The translations under genes and the position numbers were made by a program. Of a stretch of DNA of 64,000 nt, positions 39,586 to 48,705 are shown in pieces (positions within the stretch are counted from its first letter, which is position 1; every line of letters begins with the position of its first letter). Source of the stretch: Variovorax paradoxus (lineage in GTDB: Bacteria > Pseudomonadota > Gammaproteobacteria > Burkholderiales > Burkholderiaceae_C); NCBI RefSeq assembly GCF_030811855.1, contig NZ_JAUSRN010000001.1, forward strand, positions 868,001 to 932,000. Reading direction: 5' to 3'. The notes below the pieces were generated by a model, which saw only the letters and a list, made by a program, of their open reading frames with translations, was not told the DNA's origin and did no database searches.

Positions 39586-42500
39586 TTGCGGCTCAAGCTG
39601 AGAACGAAGACCGCACTGCTGGTCACATCGCTCGTGCTCGCCCTGGTGGGTGCCACCGGCGGGTGGCAATACCGAAACCTCTCCAGCGAGTACGTCGACC
39701 TGATGCGCGAGCAGCAGCAGGCGCTGACCGAGAGCGCCGCGGCGGATCTCGACTACAAGCTGGGCGTACATCTGGCCGCCCTGTCGCGTGCGGCCCGCGA
39801 GCTCGGCGAACGCGGCTTCGCCGATCCCGCGGCGCAGCAGCGCTTCCTCGCGGACAAGGACCTGCGCGCGATGTTCGACAACGCCGCGCTGGCCACGCCC
39901 GACGGCGCCATCGTCGCCATCAATCCGCCCGCCGCCCAGCCGCCGAACGTTGCCGACCGCGACTACTTCAAGCGGGTGCGTGACCTGCGCCAACCCGCCA
40001 TCTCCGCGCCCTTGCTCACCAAGGGCAGCCACCAGCCGGCCGTGGTCATGGCCGTACCCGTCGAGGCACCGGACGGCCGCCTCATCGGCGTGCTCGGTGC
40101 GGCGCTGAACCTGCAGCGCGCCAACGTGCTCGGCGACTTGAGCCGCGCCAGCGTCGGCCGCGGTGGGCACTACGAGATCGTCACACGCGGCGAGTCTCCA
40201 CAGGTGGTCATGCACCCCGACGCAAAGCGGCTGCTCACGCCCGCCGCCGCCACCACGGTGGCCTATACCGCCGGTCCGGAGAACGATCTTGCAACTCACG
40301 CCACGGTGCGCAGTGCCAACTGGGACTTGCGCCTGGTGGTGCCGGCACACGCTGCTTACGCGCCGCTTGAGCAGGCGCGGCGCAACCTGCTGCTGCAGTT
40401 GCTCTGGCTCGGCCTGGGTTGCGCATTCCTGGTATGGCTCGGTACGGCCTGGGTCATGCGCCCCCTGGAGGCGCTGAGCAACGCCATCCGCACCTTGCGC
40501 CGTTCACCCGACAGCCAGGTCGCGCTCGATGTCGTGGCCAACGACGAGCGCGGCGATCTGGCGCGCGAGTTCGATGCGTTGATGGCCGAGCTGCGCGAGC
40601 AGCGGCTCGAGGTGGCCGCGGTCACCGATGCATCGCCCGTGGGATTGTTCCGCTGCGACAGCAGCGGCCGCATGACCTACGTGAACGACGAGTACCTGGC
40701 CATTCACGGACTCGCGCGTGAAGATGCGGAAGAAGGATGGCTCACGCTCGTGCGCAAGGAAATCCGCGATGAGGTCCGCAAGGAATGGATCCGCCTCGTC
40801 AATACCGACGAACCGCTGAACGCCACGCGCCGGCTGCACCGCAAGGACGGCACCCGTGTGCTGGTGGCCTTGCGAAGCCGGCCCGTGCGCGCGGAGGGCC
40901 GCGTCGCCGGCCATGTCGGAACGGTGACCGACATCACCGAGCGCACGCAGGCCGAGCGGGCCCTTCGCACGCTCACGGCCATCTTCGACAAGACCACGGA
41001 CTACATCATTCAGAACGATGCCACGGGGCGCCTCATCTACATGAATCCGGCCGCGCGCCGCCGCACGGGCGTGGACCTCGATGCGCCGATCGAGAAGCTG
41101 AAGGTGTCCGACTTCAATCCACCGCAAACGCTGGAGCGATTCAGGTCCGAGGTGGTGCCGACCGCGATCGCCACCGGAGTCTGGGTGGGCGAGTCGCTGG
41201 TGTGGGACATCCAGCGGCGAGCGTTTCCGGTCAGCCACATGGTGATTGCGCACCGCGACAAGCAGGGCAAGCTGGAGTACTTCTCGGGGCTGATGCGCGA
41301 CATCTCGGACGCCAAGGCCGCGGAGCAGGCGCTGCGCGACAGCGAACACCGCCTGCGCATGGTCACCGACCACCTGCCGGCACTCATCTCCTATCTGGAC
41401 CGCGACCTGCGCTTCCGCTTCGTCAACAAGGCGTACCAAGACTGGTTCGGCGCCGAACCGCGGCAGCTGCTTGGCCGCAGCCTGCAGGAGTTCTATGGCA
41501 ACGAGGCCTGGGCGCAGATGGAACCTTACATCCGCGCTGCCCTGGGCGGACGGCAGGTGACCTACGAACGTCGGGTGACGGGCCCCGGCGGCCGCCGCGA
41601 CATCCAGGCCACGCTGGTGCCGGAGCGCAACGAGGCGGGCGAGGTGATGGGCCTCTATACGCTGGACAGCGACATCACCGCGCACCACGAGGCGGAGGAG
41701 GCGCTGCAGGAGAGCGAGGCCCGCCTGCGCACCGTGGCCGACGCGCTGCCGATGCGCGTGGCCTACATCGATGCAGACGAACGCTACCGCTTCAACAACC
41801 TGGCCTACGAGCGCGAGTTCGGGCTCTCCCGCGACCAGATCCAGGGACACACCGTGCATGAACTCCTGGGCGACCCAGCCTACGAGAGCGTCAAGCCGCA
41901 CATCCGCGCCGCGCTGGCCGGCGAGGTCGTCACCTTCCAGAGCGAGGTCAGCCAGAGCGACAGCTACAACTGCTACGAGGCCCAGTACATTCCGCAGCCC
42001 GCGGCAAACACCGAAACCATCGTCGGCTTCCACGCCGTGATCACCGACATCACGCGGCAGAAGCTCGAAGAGAAGCGGCTGGTGAACCTGGCGCAGATCG
42101 ATCCGCTCACCAGCCTGGCCAATCGCGCGGGTTTCGAAGCGCGCCTGGGCGAGGCCATGGACCGCAGCCGGAGCGCGGGCGCGCTGATGGCGCTGATGTA
42201 CCTGGACATCGATGGCTTCAAGCAGATCAACGACCAGTTCGGCCATCAGACGGGCGATGAACTGCTGAAGGCCTTCGCGGGCAGGTTGTCGCAGGGCTTG
42301 CGCTCCACCGATGTGCGCGCGCGCCTGGGCGGCGACGAGTTCACCGTCATCATGGAGGGGCTGCCCCATGCCGACATCGCGGTGTCCGCCGCGACCAAGC
42401 TCGTGGCGGCGATGCAAACGCCTTTCATCATCGAGCAGCAGCGAACGATCGACATCACCGCAAGCATCGGCCTGGCGTTCTACCAGGGCGGCGACGCGAC

Positions 42501-42609
42501 GGCCGCTGCGCTGGTCAAGCAGGCGGACGAGATGCTCTATCAGGCCAAGCGGTCGGGTCGCAACAATGTCCAGGCCGCGGCGCTGCCGGTCGAGGGCGAT
42601 CGGCCGTAG
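39586..42609 (+). CDS. Membrane diguanylate cyclase with dCache, HAMP, four PAS and GGDEF domains
   Basis: 1007 residues from TTG 39586, chosen for AAGGAG 5 bp upstream. Helix 1 (TALLVTSLVLALVGATGG), a periplasmic dCache sensor (about 35-265), helix 2 (LLLQLLWLGLGCAFLVWLGTAW), HAMP, then PAS domains starting near residues 347, 463, 588 and 714. The GGDEF domain ends the protein: RLGGDEFTVIMEG near 914, with the RSTD inhibitory I-site five residues upstream, so it should be active and product-inhibited. It makes c-di-GMP in response to an external ligand and to cytoplasmic PAS cues. No EAL domain is present. Confidence 0.93.
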   Translation: MRLKLRTKTALLVTSLVLALVGATGGWQYRNLSSEYVDLMREQQQALTESAAADLDYKLGVHLAALSRAARELGERGFADPAAQQRFLADKDLRAMFDNAALATPDGAIVAINPPAAQPPNVADRDYFKRVRDLRQPAISAPLLTKGSHQPAVVMAVPVEAPDGRLIGVLGAALNLQRANVLGDLSRASVGRGGHYEIVTRGESPQVVMHPDAKRLLTPAAATTVAYTAGPENDLATHATVRSANWDLRLVVPAHAAYAPLEQARRNLLLQLLWLGLGCAFLVWLGTAWVMRPLEALSNAIRTLRRSPDSQVALDVVANDERGDLAREFDALMAELREQRLEVAAVTDASPVGLFRCDSSGRMTYVNDEYLAIHGLAREDAEEGWLTLVRKEIRDEVRKEWIRLVNTDEPLNATRRLHRKDGTRVLVALRSRPVRAEGRVAGHVGTVTDITERTQAERALRTLTAIFDKTTDYIIQNDATGRLIYMNPAARRRTGVDLDAPIEKLKVSDFNPPQTLERFRSEVVPTAIATGVWVGESLVWDIQRRAFPVSHMVIAHRDKQGKLEYFSGLMRDISDAKAAEQALRDSEHRLRMVTDHLPALISYLDRDLRFRFVNKAYQDWFGAEPRQLLGRSLQEFYGNEAWAQMEPYIRAALGGRQVTYERRVTGPGGRRDIQATLVPERNEAGEVMGLYTLDSDITAHHEAEEALQESEARLRTVADALPMRVAYIDADERYRFNNLAYEREFGLSRDQIQGHTVHELLGDPAYESVKPHIRAALAGEVVTFQSEVSQSDSYNCYEAQYIPQPAANTETIVGFHAVITDITRQKLEEKRLVNLAQIDPLTSLANRAGFEARLGEAMDRSRSAGALMALMYLDIDGFKQINDQFGHQTGDELLKAFAGRLSQGLRSTDVRARLGGDEFTVIMEGLPHADIAVSAATKLVAAMQTPFIIEQQRTIDITASIGLAFYQGGDATAAALVKQADEMLYQAKRSGRNNVQAAALPVEGDRP

Positions 42610-42713
42610 TCTCTTCGGCTTTGCCTGGAGGGTTGCACGGCGTGTGTTGAAGTCTTGAAAAAAGATGAAACGCGGCGCGCGGCTGCTCCATCCAATGGAC
42701 AGGAGAAGCACAC

Positions 42714-43457
42714 ATGTCCCAAGCCGTCCCCACCCCACCTGCCGTACCCGCCAGTGCGGAACTCGCTTCCGATCGCGAGTTGGCCGCCCGAGCCGCGCAG
42801 GGCGACACGCCGGCCTTCGAATGCATCATGCGCCGCCACAACCGGCTGCTCTTCCGCACGGCGCGCAGCATTCTCAAGAGCGACGAAGAGACCGAGGATG
42901 CGCTCCAGGAGAGCTACCTTCGCGCCTGGCGTGCGATGGGCAGCTTTCGGGACGATGCGCAGCTCTCCACGTGGCTCGTCCGCATCGTCATCAACGAAGC
43001 CCTGGGCCGGCTGCGGCGCCGGGGTGCGCAGGTGATTCCCCTCGACGGCGCCGCGGCGCCCGGTCTCGATGAGGAGACCGAATCGACCGTGGCGGACGAC
43101 CCCGACGAACAACCGGAGCGCCTTGCCATGCGGGAAGAACTTCGCCAGCTGATGGAGCGCCGCATCGATCGGCTGCCGGATGCCTACCGCACCGTCTTCA
43201 TGCTGCGCGCGGTCGAAGAAATGAGCGTTGCCGAAACAGCGGCCGCGCTGGCGTTGCCGGAAGCGACCGTGCGCACCCGCTTCTTTCGTGCACGCAGCCT
43301 GCTGCGCGAGAGCCTCTCGCGCGACATGGACGTGGCGATGGGCGACGCATTTTCATTCGACGGCGCGCGCTGCGATCGCATCGTGGCGGGCGTGCTGGCG
43401 AGCCTGGCCGGCGAGCGGGACTTACCCGCCGACGACCTTCACCCAAGAGGAAAATAA
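42714..43457 (+). CDS. ECF-type RNA polymerase sigma factor
   Basis: 247 residues. Region 2: AFECIMRRHNRLLFRTARSILKSDEETEDALQESYLRAWRAMGSFRDDAQLSTWLVRIVINEA (about residues 40-100). Region 4: LPDAYRTVFMLRAVEEMSVAETAAALALPEATVRTRFFRARSLL (about 150-195). No anti-sigma gene follows. The C-terminal ~45 residues (DMDVAMGDAFSFDGARCDRIVAGVLASL) are a short extension. It lies 2 bp upstream of a ferritin-like gene and probably controls that three-gene operon. Confidence 0.92.
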   Translation: MSQAVPTPPAVPASAELASDRELAARAAQGDTPAFECIMRRHNRLLFRTARSILKSDEETEDALQESYLRAWRAMGSFRDDAQLSTWLVRIVINEALGRLRRRGAQVIPLDGAAAPGLDEETESTVADDPDEQPERLAMREELRQLMERRIDRLPDAYRTVFMLRAVEEMSVAETAAALALPEATVRTRFFRARSLLRESLSRDMDVAMGDAFSFDGARCDRIVAGVLASLAGERDLPADDLHPRGK

Positions 43458-43459
43458 CC

Positions 43460-44029
43460 ATGTCTTTCTTTCAAATGACTTCTCCTGCCGCCGCGCGGCG
43501 CATGTTCCTGGGCCGCTCGGGCCTGGTCCTCTCCGGTGCCGCGGTTGCACTGCTGGCCGGCCAGGACGCACTGGCGGCCAAGACGGGCGGCGCGACCGGC
43601 AACGACGTGCAGATCCTCAACACCGCCCTGGCCGCGGAACTCGAGGCGATTGCGGCCTACCAGGCCGGCGCCGAGAGCAAGCTGCTCGAAAAGGCCGTGC
43701 TCGACCTTGCCGTGACCTTCCAAGGTCATCACAAGGAGCACGCCGACCTGCTTGCCAAGACGGTCGCCAAGCTCGGCGGCAAGGCCGTGTCGGCCCAGGC
43801 CAGCTATGGCTTTCCCCTGGAAGCGCTCAAGTCCCAGGCGGACGTGCTGCGCTTCGCGGCCAAGCTGGAGCAGGGCGCAGTGAGCGCGTACCTTGGCGCG
43901 GTGCCCCTGTTCGGCAACCGCGATCTGTCGAAGGCCGCTGCAAGCATTCTTGGCGATGAGGCCATGCATTGGGCCGTGCTGCGCCAGGCACTCGGCGAGG
44001 CCCCGGTTCCTTCGGCCTTCATGTCGTGA
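43460..44029 (+). CDS. Exported ferritin-like four-helix protein (DUF4439/Rcn-type)
   Basis: 189 residues. A Tat-like signal (AARRMFLGRSGLVLSGAAVALLAGQDALA) is followed by a ferritin-like helical bundle with Glu/His positions expected of a di-metal site: AELEAIAAYQAG, FQGHHKEHADLL, KLEQGAVSAYLG and LGDEAMHWAVL. It is probably a periplasmic metal-handling or redox-protective protein. It sits between the sigma factor gene (2 bp) and the cytochrome gene (GTGA overlap). The function in this context is unproven. Confidence 0.85.
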   Translation: MSFFQMTSPAAARRMFLGRSGLVLSGAAVALLAGQDALAAKTGGATGNDVQILNTALAAELEAIAAYQAGAESKLLEKAVLDLAVTFQGHHKEHADLLAKTVAKLGGKAVSAQASYGFPLEALKSQADVLRFAAKLEQGAVSAYLGAVPLFGNRDLSKAAASILGDEAMHWAVLRQALGEAPVPSAFMS

Positions 44030-44421
44030 CCTTCGGCCGATGGCTCCTGGCGGTCGGGGCACTGGCTGCCGGAGCGCACGCCCAGGCAGCGCCCGATGCG
44101 GTGCGCGGCGAGCAGGTGTATGCACGCTGCCTCGCCTGCCATGCACTGGCGGTCGACCGCGTCGGTCCCAGGCACTGCGGCCTGTTCGGCCGCTTGGCCG
44201 GTAGCGTGCCCGGCTTCAGCTATTCGGAGGCCATGAAGAAGTCGAAGATCATCTGGAACGACAAGACGCTCGACAGGTTCTTGGCCAAGCCTCTTGCCGT
44301 GGTGCCCGGTACCGCGATGACCTACGACGGCGTGCCTGATGCGGGAGACCGGGCGGACCTGATCGCGTATCTTAGGCAAGCCGACGAAACCCCTGCGTGC
44401 GCTGCGGCTGCGCGCCGCTGA
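44026..44421 (+). CDS. Small class I cytochrome c
   Basis: 131 residues from GTG 44026, overlapping the previous stop as GTGA. Signal peptide FGRWLLAVGALAAGAHAQA, haem motif CLACH (about residue 38), and axial Met in PGTAMTYDGV (about 98). A single-haem periplasmic electron carrier resembling mitochondrial-type cytochrome c. Coexpression with the ECF sigma factor and ferritin-like protein suggests a periplasmic oxidative-stress or metal redox function. Confidence 0.9.
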   Translation: MTFGRWLLAVGALAAGAHAQAAPDAVRGEQVYARCLACHALAVDRVGPRHCGLFGRLAGSVPGFSYSEAMKKSKIIWNDKTLDRFLAKPLAVVPGTAMTYDGVPDAGDRADLIAYLRQADETPACAAAARR

Positions 44422-44541
44422 CATCCGAACCGGGGCCAAACGAGAAGGAGGTTCTGGTAGCCTCCGCAGCGCACTGTGACCTGACAATGTCGAAAGACAA
44501 ATACCCTCGCCCGAAGTTTTTTTGATCGCAGAGACCATCCA

Positions 44542-44835
44542 ATGCAATTTGCTCTAGTTGCCCACGACTACGAAGACGCTGGAGCGCTTGAAAGGCGCCT
44601 AGCGTGCCGCGACTCGCACTTAGCCCGGTTGCGCGAATTGGCCGCTGCGGGCTCGTTCCTCAGCGGCGGCGTCGTGCTTGACCAGAACGGCAAGATGGTC
44701 GGATCGAACGCGCACTTCTCCTTTCCTGACCGCGCCGCGTTAGATGCTTGGTTGGCGGCCGACCCATACGTCGTTCAGCGGGTTTGGGAGAGAGTCGAAG
44801 TTAGTGAAATCCGACTGTTAAATTCTGCTGGTTGA
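44542..44835 (+). CDS. YciI-family protein
   Basis: 97 residues: MQFALVAHDYEDAGALERRLACRDSHL...GSFLSGGVVLDQNGKMVGSNAHFSFPDRAALDAWLAADPYV, the usual YciI ferredoxin-like fold with active-site-type His/Asp positions. The function of the family is poorly known. It uses TTA three times and CTA repeatedly, rare choices in this high-GC DNA, so it may be a recent arrival. A poly-T stretch (44515-44522) lies upstream. Confidence 0.85.
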   Translation: MQFALVAHDYEDAGALERRLACRDSHLARLRELAAAGSFLSGGVVLDQNGKMVGSNAHFSFPDRAALDAWLAADPYVVQRVWERVEVSEIRLLNSAG

Positions 44836-44930
44836 AGGTCGGGGCCGCCCTGCACCGTAGCGGCCCACCATGGTCGCATGGCGGACAAACCTGCTGGCCA
44901 GCCGCACGGGTTCATTCCAGTCGCCCGGCT

Positions 44931-45440
44931 TCATGCAGCAAGACGCAGAAAGCGTTCAACCAACAGTACCCAGAACGCCGAGCCAACGGCCACGTTGTCG
45001 TCGTTGAAGTCGTAGCCGGGGTTGTGCACCATGCAGGCGCCGTGGCTGTCGCCTTCGCCATTGCCAATCTGTACATAGCTGCCGGGTACGCGCTCGAGCA
45101 TGAATGCGAAGTCTTCGCTGGCAGGCACTGCCGGTCCTTGCAGAACGACCCGGTCGGCGCCAACCAGTTCGAGTGCGACTTCGCGCGCCAGGGCGGTTTC
45201 CTCGGGCGTGTTGACCAGCACTGCATAGCCGGGCCGCCAGTCGACGCGGGCGCCGACACCAAAGCTCTCGGCCTGTGCCGCAACGAGTGACTTGATGCGC
45301 TCTTCGAGCCTGTCGCGCACTTCTCGGCCGAGCGCAGCACGCTGATTTCGAGTACGGCGCTCTGCGGAATGACATTGTTGGCTCTGCCGGCATGAATGGC
45401 GCCGACCGTGACCACGGACTTCCTCGGCAGGCGAGGTCGC
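44931..45440 (-). pseudogene. C-terminal remnant of an M20D amidohydrolase/peptidase
   Basis: On the minus strand, VVTVGAIHAGRANNVIPQSAVLEISVLRS (about 45400-45315) continues, after a frameshift near 45320, as LGREVRDRLEERIKSLVAAQAESFGVGARVDW and then PASEDFAFMLERVPGSYVQIGNGEG...VHNPGYDFNDDN, ending at 44931. This is the last ~165 residues of a hippurate-hydrolase-like M20 enzyme. The catalytic N-terminal half is absent; the LysR gene at 45525 starts where it should be. Clearly non-functional. Confidence 0.85.
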
Positions 45441-45524
45441 TGGTGGGCCCGATCCTTGCGTCGTACGATGCTGCGTGCGCTCGACTCTCTCAGAGGGCGC
45501 TTCCGTTCCAGACCCAAAGGTCAC

Positions 45525-46403
45525 ATGGAAACCTTCGACCGCCAGCTTCGCTATTTTCTGCAGATCGCACAGCTCAGGTCGCTTTCGCGGGCCGCTGAAG
45601 ATCTGGACCAGACGCAGTCGGGCCTGAGCCGGCAGCTCGCAGCCCTCGAAGCCCACGTTGGCAAGCCGCTGTTCACACGAACCGGAAGAGGCGTCGAACT
45701 GACGGAGGCGGGCCGCCAGCTCAAGGAGCAGACCGAAGGCGCATTCCGCAGCATCGACACGGCGCTGGAGATGCTGCGGGTCCACGATGGCGTGACGCAG
45801 GGCACGGTGCGGCTTGCCGTGATCCACACCCTGAGCTACTACTTCATGGGCGAGGTCGTGGCCCGCTTCGTCAGCCAGCACGAAAGCGTCAACCTCTCGC
45901 TGCTGGCTCGCAGCTCTCCCGAGGTGGTGGAGTTCGTGGAAAGCGGCAAGGCGGATGTCGGCTTCGTCTACGACTCGGCGGTTGCATCGGCCGGCCTGGT
46001 CTCGCGGCCGCTGTTCGACGACGAGATGTGCCTGCTCGTGCCGGAGGCCAGCAACTTCGGGGATCGGATCGACCTGACCGTGCATCTGCCGAAGCTGGTC
46101 GCATTTCCTGCTCACTACATGCTGCGGCGCATGGTGCACAGCAGCGGGCTCGTTCCGCAGATCGTGGCCGAGGCCGAGACGGTCGACGCCATGCTCGAGA
46201 TCGTGTCTTCCGGCGTCGGGTGCTGCATCCTGCCGTGCCGGATTCCCGACAAGCTGCTGATCGACCACCGCCTGCGCAAGGTCGCCATCACTAGGCCGAC
46301 GCTGCGCCGGCGGGTCGTCGTCATCGTCAAGGCCGGACGCGTGCTGCCGCCGATTGTCGAGCACCTGGTCGACGCCGCCATCGCGATCGCCGCCTCTTCC
46401 TGA
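45525..46403 (+). CDS. LysR-family regulator beside the M20 remnant
   Basis: 292 residues from ATG 45525 (METFDRQLRYFLQIAQLRSLSRAAEDLDQTQSGLSRQLAALEAHVG); 43 upstream codons in frame are unlike the family. A LysR sensing domain follows (TVRLAVIHTLSYYFMGEVVARF). It runs in the same direction as the aldolase/MFS/isomerase genes 131 bp downstream and may regulate them. Its original divergent target may have been the now broken M20 gene. Confidence 0.9.
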   Translation: METFDRQLRYFLQIAQLRSLSRAAEDLDQTQSGLSRQLAALEAHVGKPLFTRTGRGVELTEAGRQLKEQTEGAFRSIDTALEMLRVHDGVTQGTVRLAVIHTLSYYFMGEVVARFVSQHESVNLSLLARSSPEVVEFVESGKADVGFVYDSAVASAGLVSRPLFDDEMCLLVPEASNFGDRIDLTVHLPKLVAFPAHYMLRRMVHSSGLVPQIVAEAETVDAMLEIVSSGVGCCILPCRIPDKLLIDHRLRKVAITRPTLRRRVVVIVKAGRVLPPIVEHLVDAAIAIAASS

Positions 46404-46534
46404 GCCTCGCCGCCGCATAGGTGCTATGCGGTCTGCTGCATGGCTCGCGAAGACCCTTGTTCCGATACTTCGCACGGCAGCGGACGTGCGTGGGGTGCTC
46501 ATGCAGCCGCAAACCCAAACCACGGACGGCATGC

Positions 46535-47323
46535 ATGATGAGAGACGACCTGCGAACCAAGGAATATTTCGACGAGCGCGCGACGCGCGAGATGGCGCAG
46601 CACCTGAAGGACACGCCGCGCGACATGCGGGAGACGCTGGCCCTTGCCTGCCGGATCCTTGCGATGACGGGACAGGAGGCCGGTCTCGCCGGCCAGATCA
46701 GCGCCCGCTCGGAGCGCCCCGGCGCCTACTGGACCCTGCGATTCGGCCTCGGCTTCGACGAGGCCACGCCGGGCGACTTCATCGAAGTCGACCAGGACCT
46801 GAACACCTTGACCGGCACGGGCATGGCCAATCCGGCGACTCGATTCCATCTGTGGGTGTACCGCGCCCGCCTCGACGTGCAGTCGATGATCCACACACAT
46901 TCGCCGTGGGCTTCGGCGTTGGCGGCGGCGCGCCAGCCGCTCGTCATCGCGCAGATGGACATGACGCCGCTGCACGAAGACTGCGCGTTCCTTGCCGACT
47001 GGCCGGGCGTGCCTATTGCGGATCAAGAAGGCGTGCTCATCTCCGAAGCGCTCGGCAGCAAGCGGGCGATCGTGCTCGCTCATCACGGGTACCTGACGGC
47101 CGGCCACACCATCGAAGAGGCGACCTACCTTGCCGTCTACCTGGAGCGCGCGGCACGCATGCAGCTTCGGGCGCAGGCTGCATTCGGGCCGCTCACGCCC
47201 GTTGACGACGCATTGGCCAGGGAGGCGCACGACTATCTACTCAAGCCTTCGATCGTCAACGCGACGTTCAACTACTGGTGCCGCCAGACCACGGCCCCGC
47301 GCACAGGCCATGCAGCCGCCTGA
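46535..47323 (+). CDS. Class II aldolase/adducin-family protein
   Basis: 262 residues from ATG 46535 (a second ATG follows at 46538). Zinc-site His residues appear in SMIHTHSPWASAL (about 111-123) and VLAHHGYLTAGHT (about 179-191). Typical of fuculose-phosphate aldolase relatives that cleave or decarboxylate short hydroxy acids. It is followed by an MFS transporter (36 bp) and a DsbA-like isomerase, forming a small catabolic set for an unknown hydroxy- or aromatic acid. Confidence 0.88.
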   Translation: MMRDDLRTKEYFDERATREMAQHLKDTPRDMRETLALACRILAMTGQEAGLAGQISARSERPGAYWTLRFGLGFDEATPGDFIEVDQDLNTLTGTGMANPATRFHLWVYRARLDVQSMIHTHSPWASALAAARQPLVIAQMDMTPLHEDCAFLADWPGVPIADQEGVLISEALGSKRAIVLAHHGYLTAGHTIEEATYLAVYLERAARMQLRAQAAFGPLTPVDDALAREAHDYLLKPSIVNATFNYWCRQTTAPRTGHAAA

Positions 47324-47359
47324 ATCCCACACGCATTCGCAACACTACCTGGTGACACC

Positions 47360-48703
47360 ATGAACACACACACTGACAGCGGTGCAAGCGAGAAGACCGG
47401 CGCCAAGCGCCGCTACGTGACGGCCGGCCTCGCAAGCATGATGGGGACCACCATCGAGTGGTACGACTTCTTTCTCTACGGAACGGCCGCCGCGTTGATC
47501 TTCAACAAGATCTTCTTCCCGGCCTTCGATCCGATCGTCGGCACCATGGCGGCCTTTGCCACCTATTCCGTCGGCTTCTTCGCGCGTCCGCTCGGCGGGA
47601 TCGTGTTCGGGCACTTCGGCGACAAGGTCGGGCGCAAGTCGATGCTGCTCATCACCCTGATGCTCATGGGCGTGCCCACGATCCTGATCGGCCTGATTCC
47701 GTCCTACGAGCGGATCGGCTACTGGGGTGCCGTGCTGCTGGTGTGCATGCGCTTCCTGCAGGGCGTGGCGGTGGGCGGCGAATGGGGTGGGGCGGTGCTG
47801 ATGGCGGTCGAACACGCGCCCGAAGGCAAGAAGGGATTCTTCGGAAGCCTGCCGCAAGTCGGCGTGGCACCCGGCCTCATCCTGTCTTCCCTGGCGATGG
47901 GCGCGGTTGCCAAGCTGCCCGAAGCGGACATGCTGTCCTGGGGCTGGCGCATTCCGTTCCTGGCCAGCGTCGTGCTGCTGCTCGTGGGTTGGTTCATCCG
48001 CGCGAAGGTGGCCGAGTCGCCCGATTTCCAGGGCATCGAGCAGGTGGGCAAGAAGGTGCGGGTGCCCGTGGTCGAGGTGCTGAAGAAGTACCCGCGCGAA
48101 ACGCTGATCGTCGTGGGCGCCCGCCTGGCCGAGGTGACCTGGTTCTACACCACGGTGACGTTCGCGCTTGCCTATTCCACCGGGACCCTCGGCATCCCGC
48201 GCAGCACCATGCTCGATGCGATCATCTGGGGTGCCACCGCCGCGTTGCTCACGATGCCATTCTTCGGATGGCTGGGCGACAAGATCGGGCAGAAATGGGT
48301 GTTCATGCTGGGCACCGTGGGCATCCTCGCGTGCGCGCCGCTGTTCTTCTCGTTCCTTCACACACGCGAGGTCTTCTGGATCAACGCCGCGCTGGTGCTT
48401 GCCGTGGGCCTGGTGTATGCCTCGCTCTACGGACCGGAAGGCAGCCTCTTCTCCAGCCAGTTTCCTGCGGAAGTCCGCTACACCGGCATCTCTCTGGCGG
48501 TGCAGGTCTCCGGCGCCATCGGCGGCGGCCTCGCGCCCATCGTCGCGACCTGGCTGCTGGCCAAGGGCGGCGGAAATCCACAGTACGTGGTCTGGTATCT
48601 GAGCGGGCTCGGTGCACTGGCCTGCTTCAGCGCGTGGAAGATGCACGGCGACGCACGCTTCAAGGTGCTCGTTGCATCGCCCCTCGTGGCAAAGGCGCCT
48701 TGA
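47360..48703 (+). CDS. MFS transporter, metabolite:H+ symporter type
   Basis: 447 residues, 12 helices. Signatures of the KgtP/ShiA/ProP branch: MMGTTIEWYDFFLYGTAAALIF, SVGFFARPLGGIVFGHFGDKVGRKSML, RFLQGVAVGGEWGGAVLMAVEHAPEGKKGFFGS and PEGSLFSSQFPAEVRYTGISLAVQ. It imports an organic acid by proton symport. The likely cargo is the substrate of the flanking aldolase and isomerase genes. Confidence 0.92.
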   Translation: MNTHTDSGASEKTGAKRRYVTAGLASMMGTTIEWYDFFLYGTAAALIFNKIFFPAFDPIVGTMAAFATYSVGFFARPLGGIVFGHFGDKVGRKSMLLITLMLMGVPTILIGLIPSYERIGYWGAVLLVCMRFLQGVAVGGEWGGAVLMAVEHAPEGKKGFFGSLPQVGVAPGLILSSLAMGAVAKLPEADMLSWGWRIPFLASVVLLLVGWFIRAKVAESPDFQGIEQVGKKVRVPVVEVLKKYPRETLIVVGARLAEVTWFYTTVTFALAYSTGTLGIPRSTMLDAIIWGATAALLTMPFFGWLGDKIGQKWVFMLGTVGILACAPLFFSFLHTREVFWINAALVLAVGLVYASLYGPEGSLFSSQFPAEVRYTGISLAVQVSGAIGGGLAPIVATWLLAKGGGNPQYVVWYLSGLGALACFSAWKMHGDARFKVLVASPLVAKAP

Positions 48704-48705
48704 AG

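Noticed and set aside
36594..39656. A 1020-codon minus-strand frame spanning tctDE, terC and usp
   Set aside because: It runs antisense to four well-supported genes, crosses a strong terminator, and has no recognisable domain.
40504..42738. A 744-codon minus-strand frame opposite the diguanylate cyclase
   Set aside because: Shadow of the PAS/GGDEF gene; composition is His/Arg/Val-rich with no motif.
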